This document shows, in pieces, positions 45,320-54,594 of a DNA stretch of 64,000 bases. The position numbers and the translations under genes were made by a program. A model generated the notes under the pieces. The model saw only the letters and a program-made list of their open reading frames with translations, made no database searches and was not told the origin of the DNA. Every line of letters begins with the position of its first letter. Within the stretch, counting starts at the first letter, position 1. Origin of the DNA: Serratia nematodiphila DZ0503SBS1 (GTDB taxonomy: Bacteria > Pseudomonadota > Gammaproteobacteria > Enterobacterales > Enterobacteriaceae); assembly GCF_000738675.1 (NCBI RefSeq), contig NZ_JPUX01000001.1:1550001-1614000 (forward strand), written 5' to 3'.

Positions 45320-46774
45320 ATGAAATTGAACAATCCCGAGCTGTTGCGCAGCCAGTGTCTGATCAACGGCGAATGGTGCGACGCCCTGAGCGGCAAGCGC
45401 GAAGCGGTGATCAACCCGGCCACCGGCGCCGAACTGGCCAGCATTCCGCTGGTCAGCGAAGAGGAAACCCAGCAGGCGATCGCGGCGGCGCAGCGGGCGC
45501 AAAACGACTGGAAACAGCTGACCGCCAAGCAGCGTTCCGCGCTGCTGTTGGCCTGGGCTGATAAGGTGCTGGCCGCACAGGAAGATCTGGCGCAGCTGAT
45601 GACCGCCGAGCAGGGCAAATCGCTGGCGGAAGCGCGCGGCGAAGTAGCCTACGCCGCGTCGTTCATCACCTGGTTCGCCGAAGAGGCCAAGCGGGTGGAC
45701 GGCGCGGTATTGCAGGCGCCGCAGGCTTCGCAGCGCCTGGTGGTGGTGAAGCAGCCGATCGGCGTGTGCGCGGCCATCACCCCGTGGAACTTCCCGGCGG
45801 CGATGATCACCCGCAAGGTGGCGCCGGCGCTGGCGGCGGGCTGCGCCATCATCGTCAAACCGGCCGAGCAAACGCCGCTGACCGCGCTGGCGTTGGCCAA
45901 GCTGGCGCAGGACGCCGGCATTCCCGCCGGCGTGTTGCAGGTGGTGACCGGCGAAGCGGCGCAGGTGGGCAAGGTGTTGTGCGACAGCCCGGTGGTGCGC
46001 AAGCTGAGCTTTACCGGCTCGACCGAGGTCGGCCGCATCCTGATGGCGCAGTGCGCGCCAAGCATCAAGAAACTGTCGCTGGAGTTGGGCGGCAACGCGC
46101 CGGTTATCGTGTTCGATGACGCCAATCTGGACGCGGCGGTGGCGGGCATCATGGCCTCCAAGTTCCGCAACAGCGGCCAGACCTGCGTGTGCGCCAACCG
46201 CATCTACGTGCAGGACGGCATCTACGAGCGGCTGGCGGAGAAGCTGGTGGCGGCGGTCGAGCAGTTGAAAGTCGGCGACGGCAGCCAGGAAGGCACCACT
46301 CAGGGGCCGCTGATCGACAGCGATGCGGTGGCGAAGGTGCAGAGCCATATCGATGACGCGCTGATCAAAGGGGCGCAGATCGCCACCGGCGGCCAGCCGC
46401 ACGCGCTGGGCGGCACCTTCTTCCAGCCGACGGTGGTGACCGGCGTGACGCAGAAGATGCGCTTCGCCAAAGAAGAGACCTTCGGGCCGGTGGCGCCGCT
46501 GTTCCGCTTCCATGACGAGGCGGAAGCCATCGCCATGGCCAACGACACCGAATTCGGCCTGGCCGCCTACCTGTTCACGCAGAACGCCGCGCGCCAGTGG
46601 CGGGTGCCGGAAGCGCTGGAGTACGGCATGGTCGGCATCAACACCGGGCTGATTTCCAACGAAGTGGCGCCGTTCGGCGGCGTGAAACAGTCAGGGCTCG
46701 GGCGTGAAGGATCGCGCTACGGGATAGAAGAATATCTGGAGCTGAAATACCTGTGTATCGATGTAAGCCGTTGA
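45320..46774 (+). CDS. gabD: NADP+-dependent succinate-semialdehyde dehydrogenase
   Basis: GabD (484 residues) oxidises succinate semialdehyde to succinate. Aldehyde dehydrogenase motifs are all present: AITPWNFPAAMITRK, FTGSTEVGRIL, the catalytic Glu in LELGGNAPVIV and the catalytic Cys in FRNSGQTCVCANR. It forms an operon with gabT and probably the downstream permease. Confidence 0.95.
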   Translation: MKLNNPELLRSQCLINGEWCDALSGKREAVINPATGAELASIPLVSEEETQQAIAAAQRAQNDWKQLTAKQRSALLLAWADKVLAAQEDLAQLMTAEQGKSLAEARGEVAYAASFITWFAEEAKRVDGAVLQAPQASQRLVVVKQPIGVCAAITPWNFPAAMITRKVAPALAAGCAIIVKPAEQTPLTALALAKLAQDAGIPAGVLQVVTGEAAQVGKVLCDSPVVRKLSFTGSTEVGRILMAQCAPSIKKLSLELGGNAPVIVFDDANLDAAVAGIMASKFRNSGQTCVCANRIYVQDGIYERLAEKLVAAVEQLKVGDGSQEGTTQGPLIDSDAVAKVQSHIDDALIKGAQIATGGQPHALGGTFFQPTVVTGVTQKMRFAKEETFGPVAPLFRFHDEAEAIAMANDTEFGLAAYLFTQNAARQWRVPEALEYGMVGINTGLISNEVAPFGGVKQSGLGREGSRYGIEEYLELKYLCIDVSR

Positions 46775-46832
46775 GCGTCAGGACGTTAACCCATCCCGGC
46801 GGCCAGCGTCGCCGGGCGATAAAGGATGATGC

Positions 46833-48074
46833 ATGTCTGATAATATCTCTGTTTCTCCGGCGCTTGCCGCCGGGGTGCGAGCACCTGCACCCGCCAAATC
46901 GTTAAGTTTCCTCGAAGGGGTGGCGATGATCGTCGGCACCAACATCGGCGCCGGCGTGCTCTCCATCGCCTATGCCTCCAGCAAGGCCGGTTTCCTGCCG
47001 CTGCTGTTCTGGCTGGTGCTGGTGGGGAGCCTGACCACCATCACCATGCTGTACGTCGCTGAATCCACGCTGCGCACCCGCGCGCATCTGCAGCTGAGCG
47101 GGCTGGCGAAGCGCTACGTCGGCGGGCTGGGCGCCTGGTTGATGTTCGCTTCGGTGTGCGTCAACAGCGTCGGGGCGCTCACCGCCTATATGACCGGCAG
47201 CGGCAAGCTGCTGCAATCGCTGTTCGGCATCTCGCCGGCGCTGGGCAGCCTGCTGTTCTTCGTACCCGCCGCCGGCGTGCTCTATCTCGGTTTGAAAGCG
47301 ATCGGCCGCGGCGAGAAGTTCATCAGCATCGGCATGGTGGTAATGTTGACCGCGCTGGTGGCGGCGACGCTGCTGAAAGACACCACCCAGATGCGCAACC
47401 TGCTGGACGGCGACTGGCGCTATATGGTGCCGGTGTTCAACGTGGTGGTGTTCTGCTTCTCGGCGCAGTACATCGTGCCGGAGATGGCGCGCGGCTTCGC
47501 CGACAAGCCCGAGCAACTGCCGAAGGCGATCATCGTCGGCATGGCGGTGACCTTCATTCTGCTGGCGGCGGTGCCGATGTCGGTGATTGCGCTCAGCGGG
47601 CTGGATGACATCTCCGACGTGGCCACCATTTCCTGGGGCCAGGCGCTGGGGCAGTGGGCGTTCTTCTCCGCCAACATCTTCGCGCTGTGCGCGATGCTGA
47701 CCTCGTACTGGGGATTGGGCGGCAGCTTCCTGACCAATATCTTCGACAAGTTCCGGCTGGGCAACGACGAGCTGCCGCTGCGCCGCTTCGGCGTGCTGCT
47801 GCTGGTGGTGGTGCCGCCGTTCGCGCTGGCCTACAGCGGGCTGGTGTCGTTCGTCAACGCGCTCTACTTCGCCGGGGTGTTCAGCGGGGTGATCCTGTCG
47901 ATCATGCCGATGCTGATCCTGCGCGGCGCCCGCAAACACGGCGATCAGATCCCACGCTGGCAGTGCAACTGGATCACGCACCCGCTGCTGCAGATCAGCA
48001 TTGTGTTGCTGTACCTGGCCAGCGCGGTATACGCCATCGCTTCATTGTTAGGCTATCTGCCCTCTGGATGGTGA
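46833..48074 (+). CDS. Amino acid permease (HAAAP/APC type), probable GABA-operon transporter
   Basis: This 413-residue protein has eleven to twelve membrane segments. Its N-terminus (GVAMIVGTNIGAGVLSIAYA) is typical of the hydroxy/aromatic amino acid permease branch that includes TyrP, Mtr and SdaC. Being 58 bases after gabD on the same strand, with one terminator after it, suggests it imports the substrate of the pathway or a related amino acid. Specificity is inferred from context only; it is not a GabP-type permease. Confidence 0.8.
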   Translation: MSDNISVSPALAAGVRAPAPAKSLSFLEGVAMIVGTNIGAGVLSIAYASSKAGFLPLLFWLVLVGSLTTITMLYVAESTLRTRAHLQLSGLAKRYVGGLGAWLMFASVCVNSVGALTAYMTGSGKLLQSLFGISPALGSLLFFVPAAGVLYLGLKAIGRGEKFISIGMVVMLTALVAATLLKDTTQMRNLLDGDWRYMVPVFNVVVFCFSAQYIVPEMARGFADKPEQLPKAIIVGMAVTFILLAAVPMSVIALSGLDDISDVATISWGQALGQWAFFSANIFALCAMLTSYWGLGGSFLTNIFDKFRLGNDELPLRRFGVLLLVVVPPFALAYSGLVSFVNALYFAGVFSGVILSIMPMLILRGARKHGDQIPRWQCNWITHPLLQISIVLLYLASAVYAIASLLGYLPSGW

Positions 48075-48117
48075 TTTGCCTTCCCTCAAGCAGTGATGTT
48101 GTTTCTCGGCATTGAGA

Positions 48118-48147
48118 ACGGCGGCGTCGTGGCCGCCGATTTTTTTC
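48118..48147 (+). terminator. Terminator of the gab cluster
   Basis: CGGCGGC/GCCGCCG stem followed by ATTTTTTT, between the permease and convergent yfcF. Confidence 0.85.
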
Positions 48148-48148
48148 C

Positions 48149-48856
<708 letters not shown>

Positions 48857-48956
48857 CTAAAAGTTCTTGGGTGGCGCGGTTTACGGCGCCGTGAGCTCCT
48901 TCAGGATGATGTGATATATTTGTTGCCAACACGTGAATTGAGCCGTATTGGGTAAC

Positions 48957-49673
48957 ATGAAGACGCAGTGGATAGAACGAGCGAAAGTGGGATGCGCGCG
49001 CCTGTGGCCGCACCCGCTGGCGGTGGGCAAACGAGAGATGCTGATTTCCAGCGTTGGCGCCGGTTTGGGGCTGATGCTCGCCGGTTGGATCAGCCACTTT
49101 ATTTTGGGCGAGGTGAACCTGTGGTTTATCGCGCCGATGGGCGCTTCGGCGGTGCTGCTGTTCGGCGTGCCCAACAGCCCGCTGGCGCAGCCCTGGTCGA
49201 TCGTCGGCGGCAATGCGCTGGCGGCGACGGTGGGCGTTAGCGCCGGTCTGCTGATCCCCGATCCGGGCCTGGCCTGCGGCGTTGCGGCGGCGGCGGCCAT
49301 CGGCCTGATGTTCAAGCTGCGCTGCCTGCATCCACCCGGCGGCGCGGTGGCGCTGACCGCCATCCTCGGCGGCCCCGGCATTCATCAGATGGGCTACCAC
49401 TTCGTGTTGTACCCGGTGCTGCTGAACTCGGTGCTGCTGGCGGCGCTGGCCATTCTGTTCAATAACCTGGCCGGGCGGCGCTACCCGCACGCGCTGGCGC
49501 CGGCGGAGGCCAAGCCAGCCAATCTGCCGATCGATGCCGTTTCCATTACCCGCGCCGATCTGCACGAGGCGCTGATGGAGGGGGATCTGTTCGATATCGA
49601 TGAGGACGACCTGCAGGAGATCCTGCTGCGCGCCGAGCAGCTGGCGCATCAGCGGCAAAGCAAGGCCTCCTGA
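48957..49673 (+). CDS. HPP-family inner-membrane protein
   Basis: This 238-residue protein has four membrane helices in its first two thirds. It carries the HPP-family signature LRCLHPPGGAVALTAILGGP, after which the family is named. The acidic C-terminal tail (LMEGDLFDIDEDDLQEILL) ends in LRAEQLAHQRQSKAS. HPP proteins are linked to nitrite transport in plastids and cyanobacteria; the bacterial role here is unknown. A diverged copy of its 3' end lies at 51413-51526. Confidence 0.85.
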   Translation: MKTQWIERAKVGCARLWPHPLAVGKREMLISSVGAGLGLMLAGWISHFILGEVNLWFIAPMGASAVLLFGVPNSPLAQPWSIVGGNALAATVGVSAGLLIPDPGLACGVAAAAAIGLMFKLRCLHPPGGAVALTAILGGPGIHQMGYHFVLYPVLLNSVLLAALAILFNNLAGRRYPHALAPAEAKPANLPIDAVSITRADLHEALMEGDLFDIDEDDLQEILLRAEQLAHQRQSKAS

Positions 49674-49688
49674 TCAGCCCGGCGTTTT
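49623..49688. repeat. 66-bp direct repeat, copy A
   Basis: This copy spans the HPP gene 3' end, its stop, and a remnant of the aac 3' end (AAAACGCCGGGCTGA on the minus strand). Copy B at 51476-51541 has 64 of 66 bases identical. Confidence 0.85.
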
Positions 49689-50580
49689 ATCGGATGGCGG
49701 AAGGCGCGTAACCAAAACGCTTTTGAAAGCGTTCGCTAAAACGCGATCTGGATTTGTAACCGCAGGCCTCTGCAATGCGGGTCATATCCCATCGGGTGGT
49801 TTGAAGCAACATCATGGCGTGATGCATGCGGACGTCTATCAGCAAATCTTCGAAGCGTGTCTGTTCGGCGGCAAGGCGCCGCCGCAACGTTGCCGGGCTC
49901 ATCGCTAATGTTTTTCCTGCTGTTTCTGCCGTCCAGTTTTGTTCCGGAGCCTCAAGAATCAAGGTGCGCAGGCGCTGTGATGGGCTATCCAACGGCAAAT
50001 GCGTAAAAACATGCCCCCGTTCGGCCAGCGCGGTCAAAAAGTCCAGAAGGCGGTATTGCAGGCGAATATCGCTGATTTCCTGTTTTTCCACGCTTTCAAT
50101 CACGTGATAAAACGTTGCCGACAGGTCTTCGTCCAGAGGCAGCGTTTTCCACGCGTCATTTTTAGGGGGGATAGGGGGGGAAGCCTGCCGGGTTCGGTGA
50201 AAGACATCCAGCAGTTCTGCCGACAGCGTCAGGAATATCGAGCGAAAAGGCCGATCGATGTCGCCCGGCGTTTTGACTAAATCTGCGCGGGTATTGGGGG
50301 GGACCAGGAGCAGTTCGCCGGGGGTCTCCAGAGACAAATGTTGTGAAGCCGATGTGATACCAAGTTGGCCCGTCGCGAGCAGCAAGACCGTCGCTTCATG
50401 GAAGACGAACTGCGGCGTGTGCAGCTGGCGTTTCAATGTCGGCTGGCACACTCCGCACAAGCGGTGCCTCGCTACCGGCGCCCCCGACGGAGAGTGCCAA
50501 TGCAAAAGCTTCGCATCCGGCTTGCGTCTGGTTCGCACTGATCCGAAGGAACCGGTCCGGCTCATATTCGACTCCTTCAT
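49687..50580 (-). CDS. AraC-family transcriptional regulator
   Basis: This 297-residue protein has an N-terminal cupin-like effector domain (about 40-170, type AraC_N) and a C-terminal double HTH (about 200-295). The second helix pair is ITRIAEACGYKSRSRFSERF-like (MTRIAEACGYKSRSRFSER), with the closing FQKRFGYAPSAIR. It starts 4 bases after the PEBP gene, so it probably controls its own operon. GC is lower than in the flanking genes. Its stop overlaps repeat copy A, indicating that the pair was inserted here. Confidence 0.88.
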   Translation of the reverse strand: MKESNMSRTGSFGSVRTRRKPDAKLLHWHSPSGAPVARHRLCGVCQPTLKRQLHTPQFVFHEATVLLLATGQLGITSASQHLSLETPGELLLVPPNTRADLVKTPGDIDRPFRSIFLTLSAELLDVFHRTRQASPPIPPKNDAWKTLPLDEDLSATFYHVIESVEKQEISDIRLQYRLLDFLTALAERGHVFTHLPLDSPSQRLRTLILEAPEQNWTAETAGKTLAMSPATLRRRLAAEQTRFEDLLIDVRMHHAMMLLQTTRWDMTRIAEACGYKSRSRFSERFQKRFGYAPSAIR

Positions 50581-50584
50581 GCGA

Positions 50585-51226
50585 TTATTTCGCCGTTGAT
50601 GCTACGTTAGGGTTCAGGCTGTAAAGGCCTGTCAGTCTCGCTTGGGCTAACACTGGCGCTTCCGCCAGGGCGGCATTCACATTAGCCCCTGTCAAAGGCC
50701 CTTGTACATCCAAACCGGGGGTAGCAAGCGCATAAACCGTGAAAATATAATGATGAACTAACGTATCGTTCCACGGTGGGCATGGGCCATCGTAACCGTA
50801 GTATTCCCCCTTCATCTGCTCGTCGGCGGCAAACCAACCGGTATAGTCATTGGTGCCGTGGCGATAGGCCGAAGGGGCGTTTGGCCCGGCTTTGCCACGC
50901 GGCGTTACGCCGTCCGATTGAGAGCCCGCCGCAATTTCCACGGTACTGGCCGGAATATCCAGCAGCAGCCAGTGAAAGAAATCAACGCGCGGCAACGACG
51001 CGGGCACAACCCGACGCTCTTGATTCACATCATCACCACGGCTTGGCACGTCGGGATCATGGCAGACGATCACGAAAGACTGCGTGCCTGCAGGCACTTC
51101 ACTCCAGGCCAGATGGGGGTTGCGATTTCTCGATAAAGCAACATGGTTGGCGGCATCGGGGATAGCGAAGGCGAACTCACCGGGAATGAACTCTCCTTCT
51201 TTAAAGCTTTGGCTGGTCAGTTTCAT
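50585..51226 (-). CDS. YbhB/YbcL-family (PEBP/Raf-kinase-inhibitor-like) protein
   Basis: This 213-residue protein has the phosphatidylethanolamine-binding protein fold. The anion-site motifs are VICHDPDVPSR and the DFFHWLLLDIPAS strand, plus the YDGPCPPWNDTLVHHYIF segment with the conserved His. It is longer than E. coli YbhB (158), with an extra N-terminal portion and insert. No signal peptide is evident, so it is probably cytoplasmic. Ligand unknown. It is the first gene of an operon with the AraC regulator. Confidence 0.88.
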   Translation of the reverse strand: MKLTSQSFKEGEFIPGEFAFAIPDAANHVALSRNRNPHLAWSEVPAGTQSFVIVCHDPDVPSRGDDVNQERRVVPASLPRVDFFHWLLLDIPASTVEIAAGSQSDGVTPRGKAGPNAPSAYRHGTNDYTGWFAADEQMKGEYYGYDGPCPPWNDTLVHHYIFTVYALATPGLDVQGPLTGANVNAALAEAPVLAQARLTGLYSLNPNVASTAK

Positions 51227-51412
51227 AAAAGCTTATCTCCTGTTCTATTGAGCGGTATCTGCGGGTATGTGATGTCCCCATTATAAGTTTTTCAAAATAA
51301 AGTAAGGCGACAAATCCAATCAAAATAGAACCAATTACGCTCATTATGATTGTATTTGATTGAGTTGTGTCGATGAACGGCCGTATTCGGCTGCTGTTTC
51401 GGTGCTAGCGAG

Positions 51413-51526
51413 ATGGCGAACACTCTGGATGAGGGGGGGAAGGTCAATATTGGCGAGGGCGAACTGGAGAAGAGGCTGCTGCGCGCCGAGCAGCTGGCGC
51501 ATCAGCGGCAAAGCAAGGCCGCCTGA
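51413..51526 (+). pseudogene. Diverged 3' remnant of the HPP gene
   Basis: A short frame ending in LRAEQLAHQRQSKAA, like the C-terminus of the HPP protein 1.85 kb to the left. The upstream part (ANTLDEGGKVNIGEGELEK) is alignable but diverged. It has no membrane domain, so it is a fragment left by a duplication around the AraC/PEBP insert. Confidence 0.75.
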
Positions 51527-51541
51527 TCAGCCCAGCGTTTT
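51476..51541. repeat. 66-bp direct repeat, copy B
   Basis: It differs from copy A at only two bases (T/G and G/A). It covers the HPP-remnant 3' end and the true 3' end of the aac gene, so this side is probably the original junction. Confidence 0.85.
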
Positions 51542-51967
51542 GCGGTAAAACACCACCCGTTCCGTTTCGGCAAAGCCCAGCGCCGCATGCAGGCGTTGGG
51601 AGTCCAGGTTGGCGATGTCGGTATCCGACGCCAGCTCGCTGCACCCCTGTTGCTTCGCCCACTCCTGTACCTGCGCGATCAAACGCGTGGCCCAGCCCTG
51701 GCGGCGGGCGCATTCGACGGTGTAAATCCCTTCCAAAAACGCCACCGGCGACGATTCGCAGCCGTTGACGTAATCGTAGCGCAGCGCGACCTCGGCAAAG
51801 CCAACGAAAGCGCCGTCCAGCCCCCGCGCCATAAACGCGGTGTGGTGCGGCGAAGCCAATATTTCGCGCATCTCCGCGCGGTGCTCTTCCAACGGACAAG
51901 TGGGCCACAGCGCCGTGCGCAGCGCCAGCCAGGCGTCGAGGTTGTCGTGGTCGCAGATGACGATCAT
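51527..51967 (-). CDS. aac(6')-Ic: Aminoglycoside 6'-N-acetyltransferase, AAC(6')-Ic-like
   Basis: This 146-residue GNAT enzyme acetylates the 6' amino group of aminoglycosides such as tobramycin and amikacin. The length and sequence (MIVICDHDNLDAWLALRTA start, GFAEVALRYDYVNG, the acetyl-CoA loop ECARRQGWATRLIAQV, and the FYRKTLG end) match AAC(6')-Ic, chromosomal in S. marcescens and normally weakly expressed. It is convergent with the HPP remnant. It is not in an integron here, so it is intrinsic rather than acquired. The exact allele needs comparison. Confidence 0.93.
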   Translation of the reverse strand: MIVICDHDNLDAWLALRTALWPTCPLEEHRAEMREILASPHHTAFMARGLDGAFVGFAEVALRYDYVNGCESSPVAFLEGIYTVECARRQGWATRLIAQVQEWAKQQGCSELASDTDIANLDSQRLHAALGFAETERVVFYRKTLG

Positions 51968-52095
51968 GCGGGATCCCTGGTGGTGATATTTGTCACCCGC
52001 GAGCGTAACAGCTCCCAGTGTGCAAGCTCAATCTCTCCATCGCTATCTCGCCACTTCTCTCACTTCTGACAATGGGGCGCCGGAGGCCGGTGCGT

Positions 52096-52446
52096 CTATC
52101 GAATAACGAGTGGAGTACACATTAATGTACCAAAGTGCATGCTCTCCGGCTCGATAAGGCTAAGGAAGCCTTCGCAATGTGATTGGCCATGCCAACTGGT
52201 GCAGATGGCTTGCGATTGTGCATAGCTCTCTGCAATGGCCACATCGACGAAAACGTCTCCGTCCAGTTTAAGTAAATATTGATGTAGCCAGCCCGGTTGC
52301 GCAGACAGATGATGTTGCACCATCTGGCAATAGGCAGCGTACATCTTCTCTTCGGTAACGCCTTTTCTTAGTTTGAAGCGGCCCAGCTCGACGCCATGGC
52401 CGGCACTGACAGGGGAATATGCTGTTATGTGATTAGGGGATGTCAT
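52096..52446 (-). CDS. Small protein, possible antibiotic-biosynthesis-monooxygenase-like fold
   Basis: This 116-residue protein has no signal peptide. FKLRKGVTEEKMYAAYCQMV followed by PGWLHQYLLKLDGDVFVDVAIAES resembles the ferredoxin-like ABM/YdhR-type fold (a beta strand, a long helix, then 'gxlxxxxxxxxdg.xxdvxxwes'). I do not assign a reaction. The start at 52446 is preferred because the longer frame would overlap the divergent regulator promoter. It is divergent from the WYL regulator, its likely controller. Confidence 0.6.
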   Translation of the reverse strand: MTSPNHITAYSPVSAGHGVELGRFKLRKGVTEEKMYAAYCQMVQHHLSAQPGWLHQYLLKLDGDVFVDVAIAESYAQSQAICTSWHGQSHCEGFLSLIEPESMHFGTLMCTPLVIR

Positions 52447-52527
52447 GGTAATTTTTCCAGTAATGAGTGAGTGACTATCATAGGCCACGACCCTGCCAGT
52501 TTTTGTCAGGGGTATTGGAGGCATTCA

Positions 52528-53214
52528 GTGAGAACCGTTAGGCTATTTTCAATACTCGACCAACTGCGCGGCAGACAACGCCCGGTATCGGCAGAATTTC
52601 TGGCTCAGACGTTGGATGTTTCGGTGCGAACCATCTATCGAGATATGAGCACGTTGCAGACGATGGGAGCGCCGATCCGCGGTGCGTCTGGATTAGGATA
52701 TCAGTTGGAAAAGGGGTATTTCTTGCCGCCGCTGCATTTTGACGTTAACGAGCTGGAGGCCATAATGCTGGGCACTCGTCTGATTGTGGCTCGTGGTGAT
52801 GCGCAGTTGGGTGAGGCGGCCCGTCGCGTTTCAGCCAAAATAGGTGCCATGTTGGATGACAATGCGAGGGAACGTTATCAGCATATGCCATTGCGTGCCG
52901 TCTCGCGCAGGACTCTGGAGTATGAACTGGCCGACAGGCATCTGGAGCCATTGCGCGTGGCCATACGAGGTAGAAAGCGGTTGGTCGTCTGCTATCGCGA
53001 CCTCAAAGGTAATGAAAGCCGAAGAAATGTCAGGCCATTAGGATTGACGATGTTTGACGCCGTATGGCTGCTGACCATATGGTGCGAGACCAAAGCCGAT
53101 TTCCGCAACCTGCGCGTTGATGGCATTCTATCGCTGACGGACACTGGCGAACGGTTTCGACAGGAAAGAGGTAAACGTTTTGAAGATTATATTAAATCTT
53201 TACCGACAGCATAG
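52528..53214 (+). CDS. YafY-type HTH/WYL-domain regulator
   Basis: This 228-residue protein starts at GTG 52528, with GGAGG upstream. The N-terminal DeoR-like winged helix (about 1-60, LAQTLDVSVRTIYRDMSTLQ) is followed by a WYL domain (about 125-225), with the ligand-site Arg-rich KRLVVCYRDLKGN and LGLTMFDAVWLLTIWCE segments. WYL proteins bind nucleic acid or nucleotide ligands. It faces the ABM-like gene across 81 bases and probably regulates it. Confidence 0.88.
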   Translation: MRTVRLFSILDQLRGRQRPVSAEFLAQTLDVSVRTIYRDMSTLQTMGAPIRGASGLGYQLEKGYFLPPLHFDVNELEAIMLGTRLIVARGDAQLGEAARRVSAKIGAMLDDNARERYQHMPLRAVSRRTLEYELADRHLEPLRVAIRGRKRLVVCYRDLKGNESRRNVRPLGLTMFDAVWLLTIWCETKADFRNLRVDGILSLTDTGERFRQERGKRFEDYIKSLPTA

Positions 53215-53361
53215 GCGTCATGGAGACCGCTTTAGCTTTGCTTGGTGATAGTGACACGACGAGCCATTGTGTGGGCGGCACAGTAACGACGGACTGTTTA
53301 AATACCTGCCATTTGAGGGTATTGGGTAGCCTTGTACCGCCACTGTTAGCAAAAAATAAAA

Positions 53362-53391
53362 AAGCCACTTCGAGAAAAGTGGCTTTTTTAT
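53362..53391. terminator. Bidirectional terminator left of the prophage att site
   Basis: AGCCACTT-cgagaa-AAGTGGCT with A-rich left flank and T6 right flank; it separates the WYL gene side from the tRNA remnant and prophage. Confidence 0.85.
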
Positions 53392-53411
53392 ATGATTTTA
53401 AAGCTAAAATT

Positions 53412-53456
53412 TGGTGGCCCCTGTTGGGTTTGAACCAACGACCAAGCGATTATGAG
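53412..53456 (-). other. Prophage attachment site: 3' 45 bases of tRNA-Ile2 (CAU)
   Basis: Read leftward this is the 3' half of a tRNA: anticodon loop CTCATAA, variable arm, T-loop GGTTCAAACCCAACA, acceptor GGGGCC and ACCA. It matches the minor tRNA-Ile with CAU anticodon (ileX/ileY type), not tRNA-Met. Identity stops at the anticodon stem and there is no 5' half, so this is the displaced 3' end (one att arm). Phage 186 uses the same tRNA target. The rebuilt whole tRNA should lie at the other prophage end, past the right edge. Confidence 0.8.
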
Positions 53457-53505
53457 AACGATGTACCACCTTTTTAAATCAATAAGTTACATTGAAAACA
53501 AAAGG

Positions 53506-54591
53506 TTATAAAACGGATGTTATCGGTGATTGTTGAGGGTTTGAGTCCTGAGGGGGCAGAAAGGGGGCGTTTTTCCCCAGTGGGTTAAGGGTAATCGCCT
53601 CCTGTAGATGGTTAGGTGCGAAGTGCGCATAGCGCATCGTCATCTTGATATCGGTATGACCCAAGATGCGTTGTAGTACGAGAATATTTCCGCCATTGAT
53701 CATAAAATGGCTGGCGAATGTATGGCGCAATACATGCGAAAGCTGACCGTCCGGTAGTTCAAGTTCTGCCCGTTCAACTGCTTTGCGAAAAGCAGAGTAG
53801 CATGGCTTGAAATACCGACCGGGCTTGTCTGGTTTCGGCAATGAGTCGTAAAATTCGCTGCTTATTGGTACGGTTCTATTTCTGTTGCCTTTGGTTTTGA
53901 AGAAGCTGATTTTGAGATTCTTAACCTGCTTAGTGGTTAATGATTCTGCTTCGTCCCAGCGTGCTCCAGTCATTAAGCATACGCAGGCAACCCAGAATGT
54001 ACTGTTGTTCCGACTTTTTGAGCATTGTTCCAACAGCCGGTTAATTTCCTCTTGCTCCAAATAGGCTAACTCAGCCTCTTCCGATTTGAAGGGGCGGACG
54101 TTTGCTAGAGGGTTATCAAGCTTCCAGTGGCCTAGACGCTTCAGCTCATTAAATACAGCGCGAAAATAAGCCAATTCGAGATTCATTGTGCGCGGTGAAA
54201 CTTGTTTTACTCGTGTAGTCCTGACGATCTCACCGGACAATCGCTTTTTTCGATAAATAGAAAACATTGTTGAATCAAACTCATGAGCGAAAGGATCACC
54301 CATGCTTTCACAGGCAAACTCCATTGCGCCTTTGCGTTTCTCGCCGTCATCTAACGTGACACCATGCTCATCAAACCATTGAACCACAAGGTCTTTCAGT
54401 TTTCGTCGATCTTCTTTTCCATCAAGCCAAGGTTTGACGTGAACATTTTCTAATATGTGGTTTTGATAGGCTGTGGCTTCTCCTTTGGTGGAGAACGTTT
54501 TGCGTATACGTTTACTGCTCTTCCCTTTGGGTTTACCCTCGGGATAAAAGTCTAAAAGCCACTTGCCGTCTGGTTGTTTTTTTATAGACAT
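53506..54591 (-). CDS. int: P2/186-type tyrosine integrase
   Basis: This 361-residue tyrosine recombinase has an N-terminal arm-binding and SAM-like core-binding domain (about 1-170) and a catalytic domain with all active-site residues: Arg211 (TGARWDE), His286-x-x-Arg289 (SHVLRHTFASH), His312 (ILGHTDIKMT) and Tyr321 (MRYAHF). It lies 50 bases from the tRNA att site. It is 3 bases downstream of the cI stop, so it is probably co-transcribed from the lysogenic promoter, as in 186. It appears intact. Confidence 0.95.
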   Translation of the reverse strand: MSIKKQPDGKWLLDFYPEGKPKGKSSKRIRKTFSTKGEATAYQNHILENVHVKPWLDGKEDRRKLKDLVVQWFDEHGVTLDDGEKRKGAMEFACESMGDPFAHEFDSTMFSIYRKKRLSGEIVRTTRVKQVSPRTMNLELAYFRAVFNELKRLGHWKLDNPLANVRPFKSEEAELAYLEQEEINRLLEQCSKSRNNSTFWVACVCLMTGARWDEAESLTTKQVKNLKISFFKTKGNRNRTVPISSEFYDSLPKPDKPGRYFKPCYSAFRKAVERAELELPDGQLSHVLRHTFASHFMINGGNILVLQRILGHTDIKMTMRYAHFAPNHLQEAITLNPLGKNAPFLPPQDSNPQQSPITSVL

Positions 54592-54594
54592 AGC

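Noticed and set aside
53220..53477. 85-codon frame ending in WWPLLGLNQRPSDYE
   Set aside because: It runs through a terminator and the tRNA remnant; that peptide is a well-known artefact of translating tRNA 3' ends.
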